Shown piece after piece: positions 33,628 to 40,320 of a stretch of DNA of 40,320 nt; within the stretch, counting starts at the first letter, position 1, and the number at the start of each line of letters is the position of its first letter. This stretch comes from Streptomyces albidus (ex Kaewkla and Franco 2022). GTDB taxonomy: Bacteria; Actinomycetota; Actinomycetes; Streptomycetales; Streptomycetaceae. The position numbers were made by a program, and so were the translations under genes. Location: the NCBI RefSeq assembly GCF_013870515.1, contig NZ_JACBXA010000030.1, positions 1 to 40,320 on the forward strand, in the 5' to 3' direction. The notes beneath the pieces were generated by a model that saw only the letters and a list, made by a program, of their open reading frames with translations, did not search any database and was not told where the DNA came from.

Positions 33628-34329
33628 ATGACCGTGGTGGGTCGCGTCGTTGCGCTGTGGCGGTACCCGGTGAAATCCATGGCAGGCGAAGAGCTGGACA
33701 GCGTCGAGGTCTCGTGGCACGGCCTCGTCGGTGATCGCCGGTGGGCGTTCATCCGCGACGGGCAGCAGCGCAGCGGCTTTCCGTGGCTGACGATCCGGCA
33801 TCAGCCTGAACTGGCCCACTACCGGCCCCACTTCACCGAACCGAACCGGCCCAACGCCTCCCCGACGCTGGTACGTACGCCCTCTGGCCGCGAGTTCGAC
33901 GTGGCAGCCCCCGCACTCGCTGCCGAGCTCGGGCCGGGTGTGCGCGTCATCAAGCAGGACCGCGGAGTCTTCGACACGATGCCCCTGTCGCTGCTGACCA
34001 CGCAGACCCTGGCCGGCCTCGGCCGGCTGGTCGGCACCGCCCTGGAAGCCCCACGGTTCCGGCCCAACCTCCTCGTTGAGGCATCCGGAAGTGACTTCCC
34101 CGAGGATGCCTGGGTCGGCCGCGTACTGCGCATCAGCGGGCTGCGGATGCGAGTGGACGCACGCGACAAACGCTGCGCTGTGGTGACCACGGACCCGCGA
34201 ACACTGCGCCGGAACCCGGCGATCCTGCGCGCCATCACGCGGGAGCGCGACGCCCGACTCGGTGTCTACGGCTCCACCGTGCAACCGGGCCGAGTCGCGG
34301 TAGGCGACCCGGTCGAACTCGAACCGTGA
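33628..34329 (+). CDS. MOSC-domain protein (MOSC_N plus MOSC)
   Basis: A 233-residue cytosolic protein from ATG 33628, with GGAGG four bases upstream. The N-terminal beta-barrel carries RYPVKSM (residues 12-18) and GDRRWAFI. The MOSC domain has RFRPNLLVE (143-151) and DKRCAVVTTDP with the conserved Cys183. MOSC proteins bind molybdenum cofactor through this cysteine; relatives such as YiiM, YcbX and mARC reduce N-hydroxylated compounds. Detoxification of N-hydroxylated bases or similar is a reasonable guess. It has no evident operon partner. Confidence 0.92.
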   Translation: MTVVGRVVALWRYPVKSMAGEELDSVEVSWHGLVGDRRWAFIRDGQQRSGFPWLTIRHQPELAHYRPHFTEPNRPNASPTLVRTPSGREFDVAAPALAAELGPGVRVIKQDRGVFDTMPLSLLTTQTLAGLGRLVGTALEAPRFRPNLLVEASGSDFPEDAWVGRVLRISGLRMRVDARDKRCAVVTTDPRTLRRNPAILRAITRERDARLGVYGSTVQPGRVAVGDPVELEP

Positions 34330-34767
34330 CCTCCCCCGAGTACGCCAGCCGCCTCTTCGACGCTCAGTGGATGGTTCGCCGGCGGCAGGGCGCTCACTGT
34401 GCCGGAGGTCGCCTTCGATTGCCAACGCGTGTGCAGCGGCAGGGGGTTGAGTGAGCGGGCCGACGACTGATGACACGACTGGTCCACGCTTGGCCGCCGG
34501 GCTCGAAGCGGTCCGCAGCGGCGCCCAGGGTTGCGCAAGGATTTCGCCCTCGAGCAACACCGGCGCCGCGCCCCGAGCCCCGTCAGCATGAACGCCATGC
34601 TCACCCAGGCCGAAGCCGCCCCGGCATGGTCCTCGAAGCCGCCCCCTACGCCCGACGCGGGCCAGGGCGAAGTACCCGTTGGGCGACTGCCGCGACGGAG
34701 GAACGCTGCGCTCAGGGACGGCGCCGACCATGACGGCGTCGTCCAGGACGCGGTCGTGGTCCACAAC
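34330..34767. other. Region without an intact gene, possible relic
   Basis: About 440 bases between the MOSC gene and the GlxA-type regulator gene. Several short frames on both strands overlap here, but none combines start, ribosome binding site and a recognisable family. The weak codon bias and switches between frames could mean a decayed gene. No repeat ends or insertion-sequence features were seen. Confidence 0.35.
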
Positions 34768-35706
34768 TCAGCTGAACCTGCGCCGGTAGGTCTGCGGGCT
34801 GACGCCGGTGGTGCGTTTGAAACGGTCACGGAAGGTGGTGGGTGAGCCGAAACCGACCTGGGCGCCGATGCGTTCGACGGAGTGCTCCGTGGTCTCCAGC
34901 AGGTGCTGGGCCTGGCGGATGCGGGCTCGATGGAGCCACTGCAGCGGGGTGGTGCCGGTCTGTTCGCGGAAGCGGCGGATCAGTGTCCGGGTGCTGGTCC
35001 CGGACTGCGTGGCGATGTCAGCGAGGGTGAGGTCGCGGCTCAGGTTGTCCCGCAGCCATGTGAGCAGAGCGTCGAGTTCGGACCCCTGCGGAGTGGGAGC
35101 GTGGTCGTAGACGATGAACTGCGCCTGGCCGCCCTCCCGTTCGAGAGGCATCACGGACAGCCGGGCGGCATCGGCGGCGACGGCCGAGCCGTAGTCACGG
35201 CGGATCATGTGGAGGCACAGGTCCATGCCTGCGGCAGCGCCGGCCGAGGTGAGGAACTGACCGTTGTCGACGTAGAGGACGTTCGGGTCGACGTCTACGT
35301 CCGGGTGGGTGGCGGCCAGCAGTCCTGCCACAAGCCAGTGGGTGGTTGCCCGCAGACCGTCGAGGAGGCCAGTGGCGGCCAGCGGGAAGGTGCCCGTGCA
35401 GATGGAGGCGATCCGCGTGCCGTCGGCGGCGGCCGACCGCAGCGCGTCGCGTACCCGGGGAGACAGCGGCGCCGCGGGGTCAGCGACACCCGGCACGATG
35501 ATCGTGTCCGCGTCCCCCAGCCCCTCCAGGCCCCAGGGAGCACGCAGGGTGAAAGTCCCAGCATCGACCTCCTCGCGCTCGGCGCACACACGGACCTGGT
35601 AGGCGGTTCGCCCGTCGGGCAGACGGGTCCGGGTGAAGACCTCGACCGGCGTGGACAGGTCGAACGGGATCACCTGATCCAGCGCGAGAACGGCGACTGT
35701 GTGCAT
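34768..35706 (-). CDS. GlxA-type regulator: DJ-1/PfpI domain plus AraC helix-turn-helix
   Basis: A 312-residue regulator from ATG 35706; extensions into the promoter region are rejected. The N-terminal DJ-1/PfpI-like domain (residues 1-190) holds ASICTGTFPLA with Cys103 at the family elbow. The C-terminal AraC DNA-binding domain (about 215-312) has IATQSGTSTRTLIRRFREQT and GFGSPTTFRDRFKRTTGVSP. The family senses small molecules or redox state. The gene is divergent from a DJ-1/PfpI gene, a common pairing in which the regulator controls the neighbour. No Shine-Dalgarno site is seen, and TATCTT ends six bases before the ATG, suggesting leaderless expression. Confidence 0.92.
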   Translation of the reverse strand: MHTVAVLALDQVIPFDLSTPVEVFTRTRLPDGRTAYQVRVCAEREEVDAGTFTLRAPWGLEGLGDADTIIVPGVADPAAPLSPRVRDALRSAAADGTRIASICTGTFPLAATGLLDGLRATTHWLVAGLLAATHPDVDVDPNVLYVDNGQFLTSAGAAAGMDLCLHMIRRDYGSAVAADAARLSVMPLEREGGQAQFIVYDHAPTPQGSELDALLTWLRDNLSRDLTLADIATQSGTSTRTLIRRFREQTGTTPLQWLHRARIRQAQHLLETTEHSVERIGAQVGFGSPTTFRDRFKRTTGVSPQTYRRRFS

Positions 35707-35902
35707 GGCAGGAAGATACCCCTTCAACGATTGGATGACTCGGGGCGAATGTCCGGGGAACGCCATGCCACAGCAGCTATGAGCCCTCACCAAAGCGTTG
35801 GCGTTATCCCGTTGAAAGGTGTCACTCACGCCACTGGGCGAAGGGTTCGACCGCGGGTTGACTTGGAACATCCGACAGAGATCGACATCCGAAGGAACAC
35901 GC
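35707..35902. promoter_or_regulatory. Divergent promoter region of the GlxA / DJ-1 pair
   Basis: 196 bases separate the two starts. On the minus strand TATCTT (35718-35713) is followed by six bases and the GlxA-type ATG, the layout of a leaderless transcript. On the plus strand TTGACT (35858-35863) lies 40 bases before the DJ-1 ATG, but no good -10 follows at normal spacing. GAAGGA at 35891-35896 is the ribosome binding site for the DJ-1 gene. Confidence 0.45.
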
Positions 35903-36592
35903 ATGCACATCCAAGTCGTGCTGTTCGACGGCTTCGACCCGCTCGATGTCATCGCCCCCTACGAGGTGCTGTACGCCGGCGGCATCGCGTCGAAGGGAGC
36001 AGTGAGCGTGGAACTGGTTTCCGCGGAGGGCCCCCGCGAGGTGATCAGCGGCACCGGAGGGCTGGCCCTGCGCTCCACCGCCGCCCTCGACCCGGAGCGG
36101 GCGGACCTCGTCCTGGTGCCCGGTGCGTCCGGCCGAGTCGGGGAACCCGGTGAGGTTCCGGAGGGGGACATCGGCGCCGGCGGGTGGAAACAGGACGAGT
36201 TCGTTCCCGTGCTCCTGGGCCGCACGCTGTCCACCGAACTGCCCGCGCTGCTGAAGCAGGCGATGGATGCCCCGGAGGTGACGGTCGCCACCGTCTGCGG
36301 CGGCTCGCTCGTCCTGGCCATGGCCGGTCTGCTGGAGGGGCGACACGCCACAACCCACCACCTGGGCCTGGACATGCTGGATGCCACAGGTGCCCGGACC
36401 GTCCGTGCCCGGGTCGTCGACGACGGCGACCTGGTCACCGGCGCCGGGGTCACCTCAGGGCTCGATCTGGGGCTGTACCTGCTGGAGCGCGAGGTCGGCC
36501 CCCGCATTGCGCACGCCGTCGAAGAGCTGTTCGCCCATGAACGGCGCGGCACTGTCTGGGGCGCCCGGGGCCCGGTTCCCGCCGCGCTCTGA
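35903..36592 (+). CDS. DJ-1/PfpI family protein
   Basis: A 229-residue protein from ATG 35903 behind GAAGGA. The class I glutamine-amidotransferase-like fold is recognised by MHIQVVLFDGFDPLDVIAPY, DLVLVPGASG, the nucleophile elbow ATVCGGSLVLAMAG with Cys132, and GAGVTSGLDLGLYLL near the C terminus. This subgroup is close to isonitrile-hydratase and ThiJ-like members, but the substrate is not known. A role in stress or carbonyl detoxification is typical of the superfamily. It leads a plus-strand series of four genes and is divergent from its likely GlxA-type regulator. Confidence 0.9.
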   Translation: MHIQVVLFDGFDPLDVIAPYEVLYAGGIASKGAVSVELVSAEGPREVISGTGGLALRSTAALDPERADLVLVPGASGRVGEPGEVPEGDIGAGGWKQDEFVPVLLGRTLSTELPALLKQAMDAPEVTVATVCGGSLVLAMAGLLEGRHATTHHLGLDMLDATGARTVRARVVDDGDLVTGAGVTSGLDLGLYLLEREVGPRIAHAVEELFAHERRGTVWGARGPVPAAL

Positions 36593-36660
36593 ACACCCGG
36601 CCGCGCGCTCGCCGACCGTCCGCCCATCATCCGTACTGCACAGTCAGGAAGCACATCAGC

Positions 36661-36978
36661 ATGTCAGTTGAAGGCACCTGGGACCTGGCCATCGCCACCC
36701 CCATCGGGAGGATGAAGGCCGTGATGGAACTCCGCCGGCGGGACGGCGTCCTGACCGGGACCGCCCGCGGGGCCGACGAGGAGGTGCCGCTGCACGAGGT
36801 CGCCCTCGACGGCGGGCGGCTCACCTGGAAGCAGAGCATCACCAAGCCCCTGCGGCTGAACCTGGCCTTCGATGTGACAGTCGACGGGGACACGCTGAAG
36901 GGCACCTCCAAGGCCGGCAGACTTCCCGCCTCGAAGGTCACCGGCGAGCGTCAGACCGCCCCGGAGCACCGGTCGTGA
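36661..36978 (+). CDS. Small beta-rich hypothetical protein
   Basis: A 105-residue protein from ATG 36661, nine bases after AGGAAG. Alternating strands (GTWDLAIATPIGRMKAVMEL, VLTGTARG, VPLHEVALDG, LTWKQSI, LNLAFDVTVDGDTLKGTSKA) suggest a small barrel, as in proteins whose repeats read G.L.G....D....... No catalytic motif or signal peptide is seen. It sits 68 bases after the DJ-1 gene and overlaps the next gene by 4 bp (GTGA), so it belongs to this operon. Confidence 0.75.
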   Translation: MSVEGTWDLAIATPIGRMKAVMELRRRDGVLTGTARGADEEVPLHEVALDGGRLTWKQSITKPLRLNLAFDVTVDGDTLKGTSKAGRLPASKVTGERQTAPEHRS

Positions 36979-37436
36979 CCAAGCTCTTCCTGTCCTTGCA
37001 CGTCCTTGCCGCCATTGTGGCCGTCGGCCCGGTCACCGTCGCTGCGAGCATGTTCCCCGCTACCTTGCGCCGAGGCCTCGGCGACTCCGGCGACGGCGAT
37101 GCCCTGACGACCCTGCGGACACTGCACCGCATCTGCCGGGTCTACGCGGGCATCGGCATCGCGGTTCCTCTTTTCGGCTTCGCCACCGCCAGCAGTCTCG
37201 GCGTCCTCGGGGACGCCTGGCTGATCGTCTCGATCCTGCTGACCGCGGCGGCAGCCGGTGTCCTGGCCCTGCTGATCCTGCCCGCTCAAGACCGTGCTCT
37301 CACCGTGGCGGGTACCACCGGCTCGACGCCGTCGACACCGAGCCGTCTCGCCATGCTCACCGGCATCTTCAACCTGCTCTGGGCCACGGTCACCGTCCTG
37401 ATGATCATCCGTCCGGGCTCCACCACGGGGGTATGA
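36975..37436 (+). CDS. Four-helix integral membrane protein (DUF2269-like)
   Basis: A 153-residue membrane protein from GTG 36975. Four hydrophobic segments are visible: LFLSLHVLAAIVAVGPVTVA, IGIAVPLFGFATASSLGVL, LIVSILLTAAAAGVLALLIL and MLTGIFNLLWATVTVLMII. An early His in the first segment and polar loops (RTLHRICRV) resemble the DUF2269 membrane family. The function is unknown. It overlaps both neighbours by 4 bp, so it is made together with the small beta-rich protein and the next membrane protein. Confidence 0.78.
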   Translation: MTKLFLSLHVLAAIVAVGPVTVAASMFPATLRRGLGDSGDGDALTTLRTLHRICRVYAGIGIAVPLFGFATASSLGVLGDAWLIVSILLTAAAAGVLALLILPAQDRALTVAGTTGSTPSTPSRLAMLTGIFNLLWATVTVLMIIRPGSTTGV

Positions 37437-37735
37437 CCGTGCACCTGCGGATTCTGCGCCATCTACGGATCGCGGCTCATGCGGAACTCATCTCGCTGAT
37501 CGTGCTGCTGGCCAACCTCTTCACCGTCCACGTCCAGCCCGTCTCGTCCCTGATGGGGCCCACCCACGGCTGTGCCTACCTGTTCGTCGTGTGCGCGACC
37601 TGGCGCCTCAAACAGGCCACGCCCACCACCAAGCTCCTGGCTCTCGTCCCGGGTGCCGGTGGGCTGCTCGCGCTGCGGCAGCTCGCCCGCGTCGGGACGG
37701 TCCGGCCCCACCTTGAAGAGGTCATCCCGTCATGA
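37433..37735 (+). CDS. Small membrane protein (DUF3817-like)
   Basis: A 100-residue protein from ATG 37433 (ATGA overlap with the previous stop). It has a helix near RIAAHAELISLIVLLANLFT, a polar loop with MGPTHGCAYLF, a second membrane segment, and a third hydrophobic patch LLALVPGAGGLLAL. The H..AY(L/V)F loop recalls DUF3817 proteins. Last gene of the DJ-1 operon; function unknown. Confidence 0.7.
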   Translation: MTVHLRILRHLRIAAHAELISLIVLLANLFTVHVQPVSSLMGPTHGCAYLFVVCATWRLKQATPTTKLLALVPGAGGLLALRQLARVGTVRPHLEEVIPS

Positions 37736-37917
37736 ACTGCGTGTCGCCGATTCCATGAACCGAGCGCGCCGCGTCGTCAACCAGCTGGAGGCGGCACGCT
37801 GTTGTCGTGTCCAGGGGCCGGGCGGAACGCGTCACTCACCCATCAAGTGGGGGTGGCGCATGGGCGCCCGTGGGGCGCTTTCGAGCGGTGCCCCTCGCCG
37901 GAGACAGCCGCTCTCCG

Positions 37918-37951
37918 TTCCGGGACCGAGACTGCGATCTCGGTCCCGGAA
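37918..37951. terminator. Strong hairpin terminator between convergent units
   Basis: TTCCGGGACCGAGA (37918-37931) pairs perfectly over 14 bases with TCTCGGTCCCGGAA (37938-37951) around a 6-base loop. It lies between the DJ-1 operon (plus) and the formaldehyde dehydrogenase gene (minus) and probably serves both. Confidence 0.85.
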
Positions 37952-37986
37952 CTGCCCTTCTCATGCCCGGCTAGGTCGCAAGCCGA

Positions 37987-39216
37987 CTATGCGGCCTTCT
38001 TGAATCTGTCGAGGGCGCCGTGGGGGTTGAGTACGTACTTGCGGCTGGCGCCCTTGTCGAACTCGGCGTAGCCGCGCGGGGCGTCATCCAGGGAGATCAC
38101 CTGGGCGTTGACGGCCTTCGCGATCTGGACGCGGTCGTGGAGGATCGCCATGGCCAGCTGCCGGTGGTACTTCATCACCGGGCATTGACCCGTGGTGAAG
38201 CTGTGGCTCTTTGCCCAGCCGAGGCCGAGGCGCAGCTTGATCGCCCCGGATTGGGCGTCGTTGTCGACGCCGCCGGGGTCCTCGGTGACGTACAGGCCGG
38301 GGATGCCGAGGGAGGCTCCCGCTCTGGCCACCGTCATCAGGGAGTTCAGGACCGTGGCGGGCGCCTCACCCCCGTCCTTGCCGTGGCCCTTCGCCTCGAA
38401 GCCGACGGCGTCGATGGCCGCGTCGACCTCGGGCTCGCCGATGATCTGCTCGATCTGGTCCTGCGGGGGGCCGCGGGTGAGGTCGACCGTCTCGCAGCCG
38501 AAGCTGCGCGCCTGTGCGAGGCGTTCCGAATTGAGATCGCCGACGATGACGACTGCGGCGCCCAGCAGTTGGGCCGATGCCGCTGTGGCGAGACCGACCG
38601 GGCCCGCTCCGGCGATGTAGACGGTGCTGCCCGGACCGACCCCGGCGCTGACACAGCCGTGGTAGCCGGTGGGGAAGATGTCCGAAAGCATCGTCAGGTC
38701 AAGGAGCTTCTCGAGGGCCTGGTCGCGGTCGCGGAAGCGCAGGAGGTTGAAGTCCGCGTACGGGACCATGACGTACTCCGCCTGGCCGCCGACCCAGCCG
38801 CCCATGTCCACGTAGCCGTATGCCGATCCGGGACGGGCCGGGTTCACGTTGAGGCAGATTCCCGTCTTGCGCTCCTTGCAGTTGCGGCAGCGTCCGCAGG
38901 CGATGTTGAAGGGGACGGAGACGATGTCGCCTTCCTTGATGAACTCGACGTCCGGGCCCGTCTCGACCACTTCACCCGTTATCTCGTGACCCAGCACGAG
39001 ATCGGAGGGAGCGGTCGTGCGGCCACGGACCATGTGCTGGTCGCTGCCGCAGATATTGCTGGCGAGGACCTTGAGGATCACTCCGTGCCGGCAATGTCGG
39101 CCGACGTTGCCGGGGTCCACTCCGGGACCGTCGTGCAAGTCCAAGTCGGGATAGTCGATCGATTGCACTTCGACGACGCCGGGTTCGATGTAGGCCACGG
39201 CCTTGTTTCCACTCAT
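37987..39216 (-). CDS. fdhA: Glutathione-independent formaldehyde dehydrogenase
   Basis: A 409-residue zinc-dependent dehydrogenase from ATG 39216, behind GGAGGGAC. It oxidises formaldehyde to formate with NAD+ without glutathione. Catalytic-zinc ligands are Cys56 (NICGSDQH), His77 (GHEITGEV) and a candidate Asp180 (LSDIFPTGYHG). The structural zinc site is Cys107, Cys110, Cys113 and Cys121. The nucleotide-binding turn is GAGPVGLA (203-210). Spacing matches the Pseudomonas putida enzyme with a ten-residue offset, and the long insert with PGLYVTEDPGGVD is typical of this subgroup. A single gene downstream of the XRE-cupin regulator. Confidence 0.95.
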   Translation of the reverse strand: MSGNKAVAYIEPGVVEVQSIDYPDLDLHDGPGVDPGNVGRHCRHGVILKVLASNICGSDQHMVRGRTTAPSDLVLGHEITGEVVETGPDVEFIKEGDIVSVPFNIACGRCRNCKERKTGICLNVNPARPGSAYGYVDMGGWVGGQAEYVMVPYADFNLLRFRDRDQALEKLLDLTMLSDIFPTGYHGCVSAGVGPGSTVYIAGAGPVGLATAASAQLLGAAVVIVGDLNSERLAQARSFGCETVDLTRGPPQDQIEQIIGEPEVDAAIDAVGFEAKGHGKDGGEAPATVLNSLMTVARAGASLGIPGLYVTEDPGGVDNDAQSGAIKLRLGLGWAKSHSFTTGQCPVMKYHRQLAMAILHDRVQIAKAVNAQVISLDDAPRGYAEFDKGASRKYVLNPHGALDRFKKAA

Positions 39217-39447
39217 GAAACTGTCCCTCCGGCCAGACGTATGGGGCACCCCCTTCGAGGAAGTTTGAGGGGGTTTGGGGTGTTCGGCCAGTCCGGACCG
39301 GGGGGAAGGCTTGCCACCTGCAGGGATGGCTGTCGGTGCCCGGGCCTGTACGGGGCCGGCCAGAATCGGGGCACCACGGGGTGGCCCGTCCGGCGGTGCG
39401 ATCTGGGGCGCAGCCTCTTGCCGCATCGTCGACACTGCGGGGAAGTG
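39217..39447 (-). other. Leader region of the formaldehyde dehydrogenase gene
   Basis: A 231-base gap between the XRE-cupin stop and the dehydrogenase start. It contains GAAGTTTG at 39260-39267, the same 8-mer as at 40046-40053 in the regulator's own upstream region. That could be a shared half-site. No strong terminator for the regulator gene was identified. Confidence 0.35.
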
Positions 39448-40020
39448 TCAGGGCCCGGACCTGACGTGCATCCGCTCGCCCTGTGGCCCGAACAGCGCCA
39501 GCATCTCGGTGGGATGGTCGCCCTGGTTGGCGATGACGTGCGGGGTGTGGGTGTCGAACTCGACGACCTCGCCCGGTTTGAGGTCGAGGTGCCGGTGGCC
39601 GAGGACGAGGTGCAACCGGCCGGAGAGGACGTAGATCCACTCGTAGCCCTCGTGGACCTTCGGCTCGTACGGCTTCGGCGGGTCGTGCGGCGGAATGATC
39701 ACCTTGAACGCCTGCAGGCCGCCCGGCCGCCGGGTCAGCGGGATGTACGTGCGGCCGTGCCGTTTGATCGGCTTGGCCCGTACCCGCGGATCGCCCGTCT
39801 CCGGTGCGTCGACCAGCTCGTCGAGCGGCACCTGATGGGCCCGGGCCAGCGGCAGGAGCAGCTCCAGCGTCGGCTTGCGCTGCCCTGACTCCAGCCGGGA
39901 CAACGTGCTGACCGAGATGCCGGTGCTCTTCGCCAGCCCTGCCAGGGTCGCGCCCCGTTCCACTCGCAACGCGCGCAACCGCGGGCCCACCCCGTCGAGG
40001 ACGTCATCGAACTCAGCCAT
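39448..40020 (-). CDS. XRE-cupin transcriptional regulator
   Basis: A 190-residue regulator from ATG 40020. The XRE helix-turn-helix (about residues 14-66) reads LAGLAKSTGISVSTLSRLES. A cupin sensor domain (about 95-185) includes VHEGYEWIYVLSGRLHLVLG with His123/Glu124, and HTPHVIAN with His161, consistent with metal or small-ligand binding. Members regulate adjacent detoxification or metabolic genes. Here the neighbours are formaldehyde dehydrogenase downstream and a flavoprotein gene divergent. The ATG has only a weak GGGA nearby, and CAAACT ends six bases upstream, so a leaderless start is possible. Direct repeats overlap that region. Confidence 0.92.
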   Translation of the reverse strand: MAEFDDVLDGVGPRLRALRVERGATLAGLAKSTGISVSTLSRLESGQRKPTLELLLPLARAHQVPLDELVDAPETGDPRVRAKPIKRHGRTYIPLTRRPGGLQAFKVIIPPHDPPKPYEPKVHEGYEWIYVLSGRLHLVLGHRHLDLKPGEVVEFDTHTPHVIANQGDHPTEMLALFGPQGERMHVRSGP

Positions 40021-40026
40021 TCCCGC

Positions 40027-40056
40027 AGTTTGCCAGACCAGCAAAGAAGTTTGCCA
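40027..40056. promoter_or_regulatory. Direct repeats in the XRE-cupin / flavoprotein divergent promoter
   Basis: AGTTTGCCA occurs at 40027-40035 and again at 40048-40056, 21 bases apart, two turns of the helix. Between them, TTTGC...GCAAA also forms an inverted arrangement. The repeats lie 7-36 bases upstream of the regulator ATG and 32-61 bases upstream of the flavoprotein ATG. This fits an operator for the XRE-cupin protein acting on both genes. Confidence 0.55.
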
Positions 40057-40087
40057 ATCCTGAGGGGGTGGTCGCACGCTGACACGC

Positions 40088-40320
40088 ATGGACATCAAAG
40101 AGTCGTACGACGTGGTCGTCGTCGGCGGCGGAGCGGCCGGCCTGAGCGCCGCGCTGGTGCTGGGGCGGTCCCGGCGCTCGGTGCTGGTGATCGATGCCGG
40201 ACAGCCCCGCAACGCCTCTGCCGGCCACATGCACAACTATCTGGGCAGGGAGGGTGCGAGGCCCGCCGAGCTGCTGGCCATCGGCCGCGAGGAGGTCGGC
40301 CGATACGGCGTCGAGGTGCG
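40088..40320 (+). CDS. Thioredoxin-reductase-like FAD/NAD(P) oxidoreductase, 3' end outside window
   Basis: The first 77 codons of a flavoprotein from ATG 40088. VVVVGGGAAGLSAALVLGRS is the FAD-binding Rossmann motif (GxGxxG, here GGGAAG). It is followed by VLVIDAGQPRNASAGHMHNY, typical of thioredoxin-reductase-like NAD(P)/FAD-dependent oxidoreductases. The rest, including the CxxC and NADPH parts if present, is beyond the right edge, so its exact class cannot be set. It is divergent from the XRE-cupin gene and shares its operator region. No clear ribosome binding site precedes the ATG. Confidence 0.88.
   Translation, partial: MDIKESYDVVVVGGGAAGLSAALVLGRSRRSVLVIDAGQPRNASAGHMHNYLGREGARPAELLAIGREEVGRYGVEV

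Noticed and set aside
38020..39888. Plus-strand frame of 622 codons
   Set aside because: It lies antisense to formaldehyde dehydrogenase and the XRE-cupin gene, both with intact motifs and ribosome binding or promoter signals.
1..40320. tRNA, rRNA, CRISPR, insertion sequences or phage genes
   Set aside because: No cloverleaf-like sequence, repeat-spacer array, transposase motif or phage structural gene was recognised on reading both strands. A dedicated RNA or repeat search was not possible.

Overview
This is a GC-rich window with GTG starts, long antisense open frames and strong wobble-position bias, typical of a Streptomyces-like actinomycete. Supporting families include an AfsR/SARP regulator, a DUF574 methyltransferase, a STAND/TPR-type ATPase, secreted and lipid-anchored proteins, and leaderless regulator genes. 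No rRNA, tRNA, CRISPR array, insertion sequence or prophage was recognised. Everything here rests on reading the sequence; no database search was run.

Region 1 (1-2243, minus) is the start of a large protein with an N-terminal trypsin-like fold whose catalytic serine position reads Ala, followed by a STAND-type P-loop ATPase. It runs off the left edge.

Region 2 (about 2.9-14.05 kb) is a sugar-utilisation locus: a GH13 alpha-glucosidase, a DppBC-type ABC importer with fused ATPases and a lipoprotein binding protein, a LacI-family repressor and a GH35 beta-galactosidase. A perfect 12-bp palindrome, GAAACCGGTTTC, lies at the GH13 promoter and in the LacI/GH35 divergent promoter. This points to one repressor controlling uptake and hydrolysis of an oligosaccharide.

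Region 3 (14.1-18.5 kb, minus) holds ordinary single genes: a thioesterase, a membrane-anchored alpha/beta hydrolase, an AraC regulator coupled to a VOC protein, and a small membrane protein.

Region 4 (18.7-28.2 kb) is the most interesting part. Three minus-strand genes overlap by 4 bp each: an ATP-grasp ligase, a dikinase-like protein with its swivel-type His motif ahead of its nucleotide-binding domain, and an MFS transporter. Diverging from them are a PAS-LuxR regulator and a 985-residue AfsR/SARP activator. It looks like a compact, self-regulated, non-PKS/NRPS small-molecule pathway with an exporter.

Region 5 (28.4-33.3 kb) holds an unrecognised translationally coupled gene pair, a secreted HNH nuclease, a DUF574 methyltransferase, a small membrane protein and a lipoprotein.

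Region 6 (33.6-40.3 kb) holds stress or detoxification genes: a MOSC protein; a GlxA-type regulator divergent from a DJ-1/PfpI gene that leads a four-gene operon; glutathione-independent formaldehyde dehydrogenase; an XRE-cupin regulator; and the start of a thioredoxin-reductase-like flavoprotein cut by the right edge.
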